A DNA stretch of 36,500 nt from Streptomyces sp. NRRL F-6131 (GTDB taxonomy: Bacteria; Actinomycetota; Actinomycetes; Streptomycetales; Streptomycetaceae), in contig JOHN01000070.1 in NCBI GenBank assembly GCA_000719695.1, forward strand, positions 1 through 36,500, in the 5' to 3' direction. Shown one piece after another: positions 8,041 through 15,839 of this stretch. Each line of letters opens with the position of its first letter. Within the stretch, counting starts at the first letter, position 1. Made by a program: the position numbers and the translations under genes. The notes under the pieces are model-generated. The model was given only the letters and a program-made list of their open reading frames with translations, was not told the origin of the DNA and did not search any database.

Positions 8041-9069
8041 ATGCGGATCGTGCGGAAGGTACTGATCACCGGCGGGGCGGGCTTCATCGGAAGCACCGTG
8101 GCGTCCGCGCTCCTGGACGCGGGCATCACCCCGGTCGTCCTCGACGATCTCTCCAAGGGCCGGGCCGAGTTCGTCGAGGGCCGGGTCTTCTACCAGGGGG
8201 ACATCGCGGACGCGGCGCTGGTCGACCGGATCTTCGCGGAGCACCCCGAGATCGACGCGACGCTGCACTGCGCGGCCCGGATCGTCGTCCCCGAGTCGGT
8301 CGCCCGACCGCTGTTCTACTACCGGGAGAACGTCGGCAAGACCGTCGACCTGTTGGAGTCGCTCCAGCGCAACGGCTGCACCCGGGTGGTCTTCAGCAGC
8401 TCCGCCTCCATCTACCGGCCCACCCCGACCGGTCGGGTGGACGAGAGCTGCCCGGTCGACGCGAGCAGCCCGTACGCGCGCACCAAGCAGATGATGGAGC
8501 AGGTGCTCCAGGACTGGATGCGCGGCGAAGGCGCCGAGGGGACGCGGGTCGTCGCCCTGCGCTACTTCAACCCGATCGGTGCCGACCCGAAGCTGCGCAC
8601 CGGCCTCCAGGACCTCCAGCCCAGCCACGCGCTCGGCAAGTTGATCGAGGCGCACGTGAACGGCACGCCGTTCACCGTCACCGGGGTCGACTGGGACACC
8701 CGGGACGGCTCCGGCATCCGGGACTACATCCACGTCCAGGACGTCGCCGAGGCGCACGTCGCGGCGCTGGTCCGGTTCGACGAGGTGGTCCGGCCCGGGG
8801 CGGAGGACCGCTACCGCGTCGTCAACATCGGTACCGGGGACGGCACCACCGTCCGCGAACTGGTCGCCGCCTTCGAGCAGGCGATCGGCGAGAAGCTGGA
8901 CGTCCGCGAGGCCGCACCGCGCCCCGGTGACGTCCTCGGCTGCTACAGCGACGTGACCGCCGCGCGCGAACTCCTCGGCTGGGCACCGCGCCGGACCATC
9001 GCCGATGGCGTCTCGGACGCGCTCGCCTGGCGCGCCCGGTGGATCGAGCGGCTCTCCGCCACCGTCTGA
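8041..9069 (+). CDS. galE: UDP-glucose 4-epimerase
   Basis: Interconverts UDP-glucose and UDP-galactose with bound NAD in the cytoplasm, for galactose use and glycan precursor supply. At 342 residues it has the usual GalE length. ATG 8041 is preceded by GAGGGAG and starts eight residues after an earlier in-frame start. The Rossmann motif GGAGFIG is at residues 11-17, and the SDR catalytic pair is in SPYARTK (Y145, K149) after SSSAS (about 119-123). The RDYIHVQDVAEAHVAAL segment is typical of extended-SDR epimerases. The nucleotide-sugar family is clear; the exact sugar specificity is not proven by sequence. It is followed by a terminator at 9084-9115 and is not linked to galT or galK here. 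Confidence 0.88.
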   Translation: MRIVRKVLITGGAGFIGSTVASALLDAGITPVVLDDLSKGRAEFVEGRVFYQGDIADAALVDRIFAEHPEIDATLHCAARIVVPESVARPLFYYRENVGKTVDLLESLQRNGCTRVVFSSSASIYRPTPTGRVDESCPVDASSPYARTKQMMEQVLQDWMRGEGAEGTRVVALRYFNPIGADPKLRTGLQDLQPSHALGKLIEAHVNGTPFTVTGVDWDTRDGSGIRDYIHVQDVAEAHVAALVRFDEVVRPGAEDRYRVVNIGTGDGTTVRELVAAFEQAIGEKLDVREAAPRPGDVLGCYSDVTAARELLGWAPRRTIADGVSDALAWRARWIERLSATV

Positions 9070-9083
9070 CCTGCCCCCGGGGT

Positions 9084-9115
9084 CAGGTCCGGCGAGGGTC
9101 GGACCGCCGGACCTG
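9084..9115. terminator. Hairpin between convergent galE and the MT0933-like gene
   Basis: CAGGTCCGGCG (9084-9094) pairs perfectly with CGCCGGACCTG (9105-9115) over a 10-base loop. It serves the galE end and possibly the opposing gene. A direct repeat of CCCCGCAGGGCCGG follows. Confidence 0.65.
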
Positions 9116-9147
9116 GCCCCGCAGGGCCGGACCCCGCAGGGCCGGGG

Positions 9148-9342
9148 TCACTTGGAGTCGTCGAGCCCGTTGACGAAGTCCTTGGCCTTGCCGGTCGCGG
9201 TGTCGATGTGGCCGCTGTACTTGCCGTCCGTCTTGCCGTCCACGACCTCGGCGACCTTGTCCAGCCCCTGGGTGACGGCGCCGCTGTGCTCGCGGGCGAG
9301 GTCGGTGGCCTTGTCGGCGAGGTTCTTGAGGTGCTCGAACAT
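9148..9342 (-). CDS. MT0933-like (Rv0909-type) small protein
   Basis: A 64-residue hydrophilic helical protein matching the actinobacterial family annotated as MT0933-like antitoxin: the pattern is DKATDLAREHSGAVTQGLDK followed by DGKTDGKYSGHIDTATGKAK. ATG 9342 is preceded by GAAGGA. The family is usually called an antitoxin because the mycobacterial member is paired with a toxin. No toxin gene is adjacent here; neighbours are galE and an EEP-family gene. A stand-alone stress or structural role is equally possible. Confidence 0.75.
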   Translation of the reverse strand: MFEHLKNLADKATDLAREHSGAVTQGLDKVAEVVDGKTDGKYSGHIDTATGKAKDFVNGLDDSK

Positions 9343-9559
9343 GATGGTCCTTCGGTCCGTTCCGCGCGGTTCGTGCTCATCCTAGCCGCCGCTGACCTGC
9401 CGTTTCCCCGCCCGGAGCCGCCGGCGCCACGGGTGGGACGGCGGGGGCCGCCGGGGCGGACGGTGCGCGCAACGGTGCGGAACCGCGGCGCGGTCGGCGG
9501 CGTCTTGGGCCGGGAGCACGGGGCCGGAACGCGGTCCGCGGCGACGGAGGGGAGAACCG

Positions 9560-10537
9560 GTGGAGCGGGCGCGCTGGTGGGTGTGGGTGCGACGGGTGCT
9601 GCGGTGGTCCAGTTGGGCCCTGCTGGCGGTGTCGGCCGGGCTCGTGGCGGTCCGGCTCGGCGGGTGGGACGACGGGACGCCGCTCGCGATGGCCGTGGTC
9701 GGACTGCCGTACGCGGCGCTGGGCGCGGTGCTCGCGCTCGGCGTGCTGCTGGCGCTGCGCTCCTGGTGGCCGGCGGCGGTCGCCGGTGTGCTCGTGGCGG
9801 TGCAACTGGTCTGGCTGGTCCCGAGGTTGGTGCCGGACGGCGGAGCGGCACCGGCGGCCGACGCGCCCCGGCTGCGGGTCGCGACGAGCAACGCCTACAT
9901 GGGGCAGGCCGACGCCGCCGATCTCGTCCGGCTGGTGCGCGAACAGCGGGTCGACGTGCTGGCGATGGAGGAGCTGGGGCCGGGCGCGGTCGCCCGGCTG
10001 GAGCAGGCGGGGATCGCCTCCGTGCTGCCGTACAGGGAGCTCCCGCCGGGCCGGGACACCGTGCTCTACTCCCGCCTGCCGCTGACCCCGCTGGACCCCT
10101 CCGCCTCGGAGGCGGCCCGGGAGCAGGTCTCGGCGGAGGTGACGGTCGGCGGTCGCACCGTCCGGCTGACGGCCGTGCACACCTATTACCCGCTGGGCGA
10201 CGCCGAGCGCTGGTCGGCGGACTTCGACGGACTGCGGGCCGCGGTGGCCGGCGCCACCCGCAACGCCGTGCTGCTCGGGGACTTCAACGCGTCCCTCGAC
10301 CACGCGCCGATGCGCGACCTGCTCGACACCGGCCTCACCGACACCCACGCCGAGCTGGGCCGCGGCGCCGCGCCGACCTGGCCGGAGTCGAACGCGGACT
10401 TCCCCGGGCTGTGGCCGGTGATCCAGCTCGACCACGTGCTGCACGGCGAGGTGCTGCGGGCGGTGTCGGTGACCGAGCACACGGTGCGCGGCGCCGATCA
10501 CCGCGCGGTGGTCGCGGAGTTGGCGGTCACCGGCTGA
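9560..10537 (+). CDS. Membrane-bound endonuclease/exonuclease/phosphatase (EEP) family protein
   Basis: A 325-residue metal-dependent phosphoesterase of unknown substrate. GTG 9560 follows GGAGGGGAG. Three hydrophobic helices occupy about residues 13-90. The EEP domain follows with its motif set in order: ATSNAY (Asn), MEEL (metal-binding Glu), GDFNAS (Asp/Asn), QLDHVL, and ADHRAVV (final Asp-His). All expected catalytic positions are visible. Many actinobacterial homologues have the same N-terminal membrane domain and outward-facing catalytic domain. Role is not known; DNA, phospholipid or another phosphodiester are possible. Its last 11 bases overlap the end of the convergent MFS gene. Confidence 0.8.
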   Translation: MERARWWVWVRRVLRWSSWALLAVSAGLVAVRLGGWDDGTPLAMAVVGLPYAALGAVLALGVLLALRSWWPAAVAGVLVAVQLVWLVPRLVPDGGAAPAADAPRLRVATSNAYMGQADAADLVRLVREQRVDVLAMEELGPGAVARLEQAGIASVLPYRELPPGRDTVLYSRLPLTPLDPSASEAAREQVSAEVTVGGRTVRLTAVHTYYPLGDAERWSADFDGLRAAVAGATRNAVLLGDFNASLDHAPMRDLLDTGLTDTHAELGRGAAPTWPESNADFPGLWPVIQLDHVLHGEVLRAVSVTEHTVRGADHRAVVAELAVTG

Positions 10538-11879
10538 CACGGCGTCCGGCGGAGCGCCGGGGCCCGGCCACGCGCCGCTCGCCGAAGACGCTTTCGGCGT
10601 CGGCGCTTTCGGTGTCGGCGGTTCCGGCGTCGGTCACCGCGGCGGAGGTCACGTCGGCGGAGGTCACGTCGGCGGAGGTCACCTCGGCCGAGGCCGTGGT
10701 GCCGATGCCGGGACCGGACGTGACGCGCCGCTCGGTGGCCCGCCAGAAGACGAGCGCGAGCAGGCTCACCCCGCCACCCAGCGCGCAGACCGCCGTCCAG
10801 CCGCCGTGCTCGTACACCACGGTGGAGCCGATCGCACCCAGCGCGCTGCCGGCCGAGTAGAAGAGCATGTACCCGGCGGTCAGCCGGCTCCGCGCCTCGG
10901 GGCGGACCTGGTACAGCAGGTGCTGGTTGACCACGTGCGCGGACTGCAGGCCGTAGTCGATCACCACCACGGCGAGCACCAGCCACCAGACCGAGCGCGG
11001 CAGCAGGGCGGCGAGCGGCCAGGCGGCCAGCATGGCGAGCAGGCCGATCGCCAGGGTGCGCCGCGCCCGCCCCCGGTCGGCCTGCCGGCCGGCGTACCCG
11101 GCGCCCAGCGCACCGGCCGCGCCGGCCAGGCCGAACAGGCCGATCTCGGTGTGGCTGAGGCTGAACGGCGGGGCGGCGAGCGGCAGCACCATCGGCGTGA
11201 GCAGGACGGTGACGGCCGTGAAGAGGAGCAGGGCGAGTCCGGCGCGGACCCGGAGCACGGGCTCCTGGGCGAAGAGCGTGAACACCGAGCCGACCAGTCG
11301 CCGGTAGCGGATCGGCTCCGGGGGGCGGCGCCGTTCGGCCGGGACGGCCAGGGCCAGGACGACGGCCGTGAGGCCGGTGGCGACCGCCGAGACGACGTAG
11401 ACGGCGCGCCAGCCGGCGAGGTCGCCGATGGTGCCGGCGACGGTCCTCGCGAGCAGGATGCCGATCACGATGCCGCTGGTGACGGTGCCGACCACGCGGC
11501 CCCGGTCGGCGGGTTCGGCGAGTGACGCCGCGTGGGCGACCATCACCTGGGCCACCACGGCGAGCACGCCGACCGCCGCCATGGCGAGCAGCGTCAACGG
11601 GGCCGAGGGGGAGAGCGCCACGGCGCCGAGCGCCACCACGGACAGGCCGAGCTGGGTGGTGATCAGCACCCGGCGGTCGAGGTGGTCGCCGAGCGGGACG
11701 AGCAGCAGCAGGCCGACCGCGTAGCCGATCTGGGTGAGGGTCCCGATCAGGCCGGCCGTGGCACGGCCGATGCCGAGGTCGTCGGCGATCAGGTCGAGCA
11801 GCGGTTGGGCGTAGTACACGTTGGCGACGGCGAGGCCGCCGGCGACGGAGAACAGCCAGGAGAGGGCGGGGGCACGCAC
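10527..11879 (-). CDS. MFS transporter, likely drug exporter controlled by the adjacent HxlR regulator
   Basis: A 12-helix major facilitator superfamily protein of about 450 residues, consistent with the YnfM/Bcr-like multidrug exporters (NVYYAQPLLDLIADDLG, LVPLGDHLDRR, a GxLGDRxGRR-type loop). GTG 11879 was chosen because GAAGGAG sits 9 bases upstream; a frame extension to 11936 lacks a ribosome site and lies in operator DNA. The cytoplasmic tail carries three 15-base repeats (10642-10686) giving ADVTS units. It is divergent from an HxlR regulator with three shared operator copies, which suggests ligand-induced efflux. The substrate cannot be read from sequence. Confidence 0.85.
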   Translation of the reverse strand: MRAPALSWLFSVAGGLAVANVYYAQPLLDLIADDLGIGRATAGLIGTLTQIGYAVGLLLLVPLGDHLDRRVLITTQLGLSVVALGAVALSPSAPLTLLAMAAVGVLAVVAQVMVAHAASLAEPADRGRVVGTVTSGIVIGILLARTVAGTIGDLAGWRAVYVVSAVATGLTAVVLALAVPAERRRPPEPIRYRRLVGSVFTLFAQEPVLRVRAGLALLLFTAVTVLLTPMVLPLAAPPFSLSHTEIGLFGLAGAAGALGAGYAGRQADRGRARRTLAIGLLAMLAAWPLAALLPRSVWWLVLAVVVIDYGLQSAHVVNQHLLYQVRPEARSRLTAGYMLFYSAGSALGAIGSTVVYEHGGWTAVCALGGGVSLLALVFWRATERRVTSGPGIGTTASAEVTSADVTSADVTSAAVTDAGTADTESADAESVFGERRVAGPRRSAGRRVSR

Positions 11880-11941
11880 GGGGGCAGGCTCCTTCGAGCG
11901 GCGTGGTGGCGGAACGCGGCGCGGCGGTCGCGACACCGGGC

Positions 11942-12039
11942 GGTTTCAAAGTGCTACCGCCATACCCTCGCACGTTGAGGTTTCAATAAGCAACCACGAG
12001 TCGCCCCGGCCGTGAGCGGTAGGGTTGCAAGGTGAAACC
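11942..12039. promoter_or_regulatory. Three operator copies between the MFS and HxlR genes
   Basis: The near-palindrome GGTTKC-N5-GMAACC occurs at 11979-11995 (GGTTTC..GCAACC) and 12023-12039 (GGTTGC..GAAACC), with a weaker copy at 11942-11958 (GGTTTC..GCTACC). Copies 1 and 2 match at 13 of 17 bases. On the minus strand TTGAAA followed after 16 bases by TATGGC could be the MFS promoter, overlapping copy 2. The placement fits autoregulation by the HxlR protein. Confidence 0.6.
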
Positions 12040-12081
12040 CGCGCCGCCGGGGCACGGGACCGTCGCCGAAGAGGAGGGCGC

Positions 12082-12525
12082 GTGCCGAAACGCACCTCGC
12101 ACGAGGACTCCACCTGCCCGGTCGCCCGGCCGCTGGACCTCCTCGGCGACGGCTGGACGCTGCTGATCGTCCGTGACGCCTTCGACGGCCTGCGCCGCTT
12201 CGGGCAGTTCCAGAAGAGCCTCGGGCTGGCGAAGAACATCCTCTCCGCGCGGCTCGCCAATCTGGTCGCCCACGGCGTCCTGGAACCGGCCCCGGCCGCC
12301 GACGGCAGCCCGTACCAGGAGTACGTGCTCACCGAGAAGGGGCGGGCGCTGTTCCCCGTCGTCACCGCGGTGCGCCAGTGGGGCGAGCAGTACTGCTTCA
12401 CGGCCGACGAGCCGCGGGCCCGGCTGGTCGACCGCGCCGCGGGAGCGCCGGTCGCCCGGCTGGACGTCCGGTCGGCCGACGGCCGGGTGCTGGGGCCGGA
12501 GGACGCCGAGGTGCTGCTGCCCTGA
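12082..12525 (+). CDS. HxlR-family winged-helix transcriptional regulator
   Basis: A 147-residue MarR-like dimeric regulator. GTG 12082 has GAGGAGG 7 bases upstream; an earlier in-frame start at 12025 lies within the operator and was rejected. Typical HxlR sequence includes CPVARPLDLLGDGWTLLIVR (residues 12-31), RRFGQFQKSLGLAKNILSAR (recognition-helix region) and YVLTEKGRALFPVV. The N-terminal Cys in STCPVARP is conserved in many HxlR proteins and is redox-sensitive in some members. It probably represses the divergent MFS exporter and itself. The stop codon lies in the first of six 9-base repeats, each of which repeats an in-frame TGA. Confidence 0.88.
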   Translation: MPKRTSHEDSTCPVARPLDLLGDGWTLLIVRDAFDGLRRFGQFQKSLGLAKNILSARLANLVAHGVLEPAPAADGSPYQEYVLTEKGRALFPVVTAVRQWGEQYCFTADEPRARLVDRAAGAPVARLDVRSADGRVLGPEDAEVLLP

Positions 12526-12575
12526 CCGCTCTGACCGCCCTGACCGCCCTGACCGCTCTGAGTACTCTGACCGCC
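12522..12575 (+). repeat. Six 9-bp repeats containing the hxlR-type gene's stop codon
   Basis: Unit CTGACCGCY is repeated six times, the fifth diverged (CTGAGTACT). The first TGA (12523-12525) ends the upstream gene, and each later unit keeps TGA in the same frame, giving six consecutive in-frame stops. Confidence 0.75.
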
Positions 12576-12587
12576 CCGACCACGCCC

Positions 12588-12627
12588 CCGCGCCCCGTCC
12601 ACCGGGGGTCGGGTGGACGGGGCGCGG
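12588..12627. terminator. 16-bp perfect hairpin between convergent genes
   Basis: The arms 12588-12603 and 12612-12627 are exact reverse complements with an 8-base loop. It separates the HxlR gene from the DUF6777 gene on the other strand and should act in both directions. Confidence 0.8.
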
Positions 12628-12651
12628 GGCGGTCGGGCGGTGCCGCCGGAC

Positions 12652-14139
12652 TCAGCCGGTGGTCGCCGTGGTGGTCGGACAGGCCGGCAGGGTCGACGGC
12701 GCGGTGGTGGCGCAGGTCGCCGTGGGCGTCGCCGGGGCCGAGCTGGTCGACGCGGCCGTCTTCGTGGTCGTCGTGGTGGCGGCCGGGGTGCTGGTCACCG
12801 TCACCGTCGGCTTCGACGAGGTCGTCGACTCGGAGGAGGCGGCGGTCGAGGCCGCCGACGAGGTGGCACCGGAGGAGGTCGCGCCCGAGGACGTCGCACC
12901 CGACGAGGTCGCACCCGTCGAGGTCGCGCCGGAGGAGGTGGCCCCCGAGGTGGAGGAGGTCGCCGAACTGCTGGACGGACCGGTGGAACCGGAGGTCGAG
13001 CCGGAGGGCGAACCCGAGGTCGAGGAGGTCGAGGCGGAGGTCGAGCCCGACACCGACGCGATCGGCGAGCCCGGGGGCCAGGAGGTGGCGGGCGGGACCC
13101 CGGGCGCCAGCGGACCGTTCGGTTCCCGGACCGTCTTGTCGACGACCTTGATCTGCCCCGTCACCCGGGCGAACCAACCGCCGGTCACGATGTTCACCAG
13201 CACGAGCTCGGTCACCGGCCGCGGTGCGGCGACCACGATGACCAGGGTGCTCGGCTGGAAGCCGGTCCACGGCTTGCCGACGTACTTGGCGTCCGCGACC
13301 AGCGTCGGCGACTTCAGCGGATTGCCGCAGCCGCACCGCACCCGCGGCACGCCCTGCGCGTCCACCAGCACCGCGGTGCCCGCCTGGAGCACGGACTGGT
13401 AGGCGACGGCCGCGCCGCCCTTGTAGCTGTGGTTGGTGACCCGGGTGTCCACCCGCAGGTAGGCCGAGGTCAGCGACCGCAGGTAGCCGGGGACGGCGGA
13501 CTGTTCGATGCCCTGCGCCGAGGCCCAGGCGCGGCCGGTGTCACCGGTCGAGGTGATCGAGATCAGCCGCTCCACGTCACAGCTCGACTTGTTCATCGTC
13601 CCGCCGTAGACACCCGCCGACGTCCCCTCGACGTTGTGCAGGCCGGCGCTCGCGGTCGCCGTCGCACCACCCGTTCGGGTGGCGGTGGGCTGGGCTGGTG
13701 CCGAGGTCGGCGCCGGCGCCTGCACCGACTCCGTCTGCACCGAAGGGGTGAACGGCGCCGGGCCCGGATCCTGCGGGGCCTGCAGGGCGACCTCGTTCGC
13801 GGTCGGCACGGTGTCGTCCTTCTTGCCACCGCCGTTGTTGTTGACGATCAGCACCGTCGCCACCACGGCGAGCACGGCCGTGCCCGCCACCAGCGCGGCC
13901 TTGCGGCCCGAGCGCCACCACGGCGTCGGGCGCCCCCCGGACGGTCCGCCCGAACCGGACGACCCGCCGGACCCGTACGGTCCACCGGGACCGGACGGCC
14001 CGCCGGCTCCACCGGAGCCGGGGCCGGACGGGGGACCGGGCGGACCGGAGCGGCCGCCCGAGGGCGGTCCGGAGAGCGGTCCGGACGGCGGTCCCGAGGG
14101 CGGCCCGAGGGGCGGCCCGGAAGGCGGTTGGGAACTCAT
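12652..14139 (-). CDS. DUF6777 membrane-anchored extracytoplasmic protein
   Basis: A 495-residue protein matching, from memory, the actinobacterial DUF6777 family. ATG 14139 follows GGAG at a short spacing. The cytoplasmic N-terminus (1-75) is Gly/Pro/Ser-rich (PPSGPPSG repeats), one membrane helix spans about 80-99, and the extracytoplasmic domain (about 150-310) contains GVYGGTMNKSSCDVERL, QSAVPGYLRSLT and VPRVRCGCGNPL. The Cys residues may form disulphides. The tail is Ser/Thr/Ala-rich, with six 15-base repeats (12856-12945) and further Thr-rich sequence. Function is unknown. It is divergent from the streptophobe gene and close to the kinase/FHA-ABC operon, an arrangement I recall from other streptomycetes, which suggests a shared envelope-signalling role. 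Confidence 0.8.
   Translation of the reverse strand: MSSQPPSGPPLGPPSGPPSGPLSGPPSGGRSGPPGPPSGPGSGGAGGPSGPGGPYGSGGSSGSGGPSGGRPTPWWRSGRKAALVAGTAVLAVVATVLIVNNNGGGKKDDTVPTANEVALQAPQDPGPAPFTPSVQTESVQAPAPTSAPAQPTATRTGGATATASAGLHNVEGTSAGVYGGTMNKSSCDVERLISITSTGDTGRAWASAQGIEQSAVPGYLRSLTSAYLRVDTRVTNHSYKGGAAVAYQSVLQAGTAVLVDAQGVPRVRCGCGNPLKSPTLVADAKYVGKPWTGFQPSTLVIVVAAPRPVTELVLVNIVTGGWFARVTGQIKVVDKTVREPNGPLAPGVPPATSWPPGSPIASVSGSTSASTSSTSGSPSGSTSGSTGPSSSSATSSTSGATSSGATSTGATSSGATSSGATSSGATSSAASTAASSESTTSSKPTVTVTSTPAATTTTTKTAASTSSAPATPTATCATTAPSTLPACPTTTATTG
12856..12945. repeat. Six 15-bp repeats in the DUF6777 gene tail
   Basis: Units start at 12856, 12871, 12886, 12901, 12916 and 12931, with consensus close to CGACGAGGTCGCACC on the + strand. 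On the coding strand they encode SGATS-type pentapeptides. They are in frame, so copy-number change would lengthen or shorten the tail without disrupting the frame. Confidence 0.75.
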
Positions 14140-14416
14140 CGAGGCTCCGTTTCGCAGGCGGCCGGTCACCGGCCGGCGCAGGAGGCTCCTGCCACTGGCA
14201 TCCATTTCTCCCCCCGGTCCCCGTCCGTCGCAACAGCAACGGGGCCGCCCGGAGGCCGCCGCGGCCGGGCCGGCGAAGGTCGGCAGGAGGGGCCGCACCG
14301 GACCGGCGGACGGGCGGGCGGGCCGGTCCTGGGCCACTCTGGTGCCAGGCGCGGGGCCGGAACCGGACCCGTGGGGGGCACCGAGCCGACAGGGAAAGCC
14401 GACAGGGAGGCCCCGC
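14140..14416. promoter_or_regulatory. Divergent promoter region of the DUF6777 and streptophobe genes
   Basis: These 277 bases must hold both promoters, though I see no clear boxes. A 15-base palindrome GGCCGGTCACCGGCC (14160-14174) lies about 20 bases upstream of the DUF6777 start. A 13-bp direct duplication (AGCCGACAGGGA at 14384 and 14397) overlaps the ribosome site of the streptophobe gene. Confidence 0.4.
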
Positions 14417-15778
14417 ATGCACCAGCAGGCCCGTCCGAGCGGGCCGGCCCGCACCGGGGCGTCCGGAGCACCCGGCGCCGTGCGCGGCTGGCTGGACGCG
14501 GTGGCCGTCGTCCTGGCCGGATTCCTCGCGATGGCGGCGGTGGCCGCGCTCGGCCTCTGGGCCGCCGGCGCCGGCGACCTGCCCGGCGGCGGCTTCCCGT
14601 ACGTGCTCGCCGCCACCCTGGCGCTCGCGGTCGGCGGATCGATCGGCCTCGACGGCGGCGCGGGCTTCTTCGCCTCGGTCGACGCCGGGATCACCGCGAT
14701 GCCGCTCTCCGTCGGCCTGGTCGGCGCGCTGACCGTGGCCGAGGTGTTCCTGCGCCAGCTGCGGTTCCGCGCGGTGGCGGCCGGGCCCGAACTGCTCGGC
14801 CGCGCCGCCCGGACGGCGGTGGTCTGGCTGGTCGCCCTCGCCCTGCTCTGCGTCGCCGCCCGGCACACCTTCGCGGTGCCGCTCGGCGGAGGGCTCGCCG
14901 AGGAGATCGGCGGCGCGCTCGGCATCGACCCCGAGGTGGGCTTCCACGCCGAACCCGCCCCCACCCTGGGCCTCGGACTGCTCTGGCTGCTGGTGGTGCT
15001 GGCCGCGACCTTCGCCGTCTCGCGCCGGGCGCCGCTGCCACGCTCCCTGGTGCCCTTCCAGCAGGCCGTCCGCCCGGCCGCGTTCGCGATGCTGCTGGTG
15101 CTCCTCGCGTACGTGGTGCTGGGGGTGGCGGCCGCGATCGGCACCGCCGTCGTGAACGGCAACGCCCGCGAGGTCGCCGCGGTCGCCCTGCTCGCCCTGC
15201 CCAACCTCGTCTGGCTGGCCTTCGGGGTCGGCCTCGGCGGCGAGTGGCACGGCCACCTGGTCGGGGCGATCGGACTGCCGGTGCCCGAGTCGCTGGCCGC
15301 CGTCCTGCGGGTCGGCGAGGGCCAGGACGGCACGGTGAGCCTCGGCACCCTCGCGGAGCAGGACGGCCGGGCCTGGTGGCTGCTCCCGCTGGCCGCCGTC
15401 CTGATGCTGGCGGCCGGGGTGCTCGCCGCCCACCGCGCACCGCGCGGGGTGCCCGTGTGGCGGCACGCGGTGCGGCTGGCGGCGGCCGCCGCCGTCACCG
15501 TGCTGCTGGTCGGCGTCTGGAGCAGGGTCTCCGCCGACTACGGCCTCTCGGTGCTCGGGGTGGGCCTGGGCGACGGCGGCCTGGGCGACCTGCTCGGCTC
15601 CGTCCTCGGCTCCGCGGCGGACCCGGTCGGCCCGGCCGCGGCCCTGGCCGGCGGGACGCTCACCCTGGACCCGGTGCTGTGGATCCTCGTCCCGCTCGCC
15701 GCCGGCTGGGGCCTGCTGACCGGCGCCCTGGGCGCCCTCGCCGCCGCCCGGATGTCCCGCCGGGGCGAGATCGAGTAG
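14417..15778 (+). CDS. Streptophobe-family polytopic membrane protein
   Basis: A 453-residue, very hydrophobic protein with roughly ten to twelve membrane helices, matching the streptomycete family named streptophobe (no experimental role known to me). ATG 14417 follows AGGGAGG. Helix segments include VAVVLAGFLAMAAVAALGLW near the start and LWLLVVLAATFAV mid-protein. Extracytoplasmic loops are Gly/Ala-rich (GGSIGLDGGAGFFASVDAG). No transport motif, enzyme motif or metal site stands out. Its divergent position next to DUF6777 and opposite the kinase operon suggests that the products work together at the membrane. Confidence 0.75.
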   Translation: MHQQARPSGPARTGASGAPGAVRGWLDAVAVVLAGFLAMAAVAALGLWAAGAGDLPGGGFPYVLAATLALAVGGSIGLDGGAGFFASVDAGITAMPLSVGLVGALTVAEVFLRQLRFRAVAAGPELLGRAARTAVVWLVALALLCVAARHTFAVPLGGGLAEEIGGALGIDPEVGFHAEPAPTLGLGLLWLLVVLAATFAVSRRAPLPRSLVPFQQAVRPAAFAMLLVLLAYVVLGVAAAIGTAVVNGNAREVAAVALLALPNLVWLAFGVGLGGEWHGHLVGAIGLPVPESLAAVLRVGEGQDGTVSLGTLAEQDGRAWWLLPLAAVLMLAAGVLAAHRAPRGVPVWRHAVRLAAAAAVTVLLVGVWSRVSADYGLSVLGVGLGDGGLGDLLGSVLGSAADPVGPAAALAGGTLTLDPVLWILVPLAAGWGLLTGALGALAAARMSRRGEIE

Positions 15779-15839
15779 CGGCGAGACCGAGTAGGAGGCG
15801 GCGCCGCGGAGAAGGCACTGCCCGGCCGGACGCCGGCGG

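Noticed and set aside
4425..8156. Minus-strand open frame of over 1200 codons opposite the metalloprotease and the secreted protein
   Set aside because: It is the antisense of well-identified genes. Its composition is the mirror of their codon bias, and it has no ribosome site or recognisable domain.
9148..9342. Toxin-antitoxin pair
   Set aside because: The small protein matches an antitoxin-named family, but neither neighbour resembles a toxin.
11880..11936. Longer MFS start at 11936
   Set aside because: The extension lies close to the operators, lacks a ribosome site and adds an Arg/Pro-rich stretch not expected before the first helix; GTG 11879 has GAAGGAG.
12522..12575. CRISPR-like repeat array
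   Set aside because: Units are 9 bp and contiguous with no spacers, and there are no cas genes.
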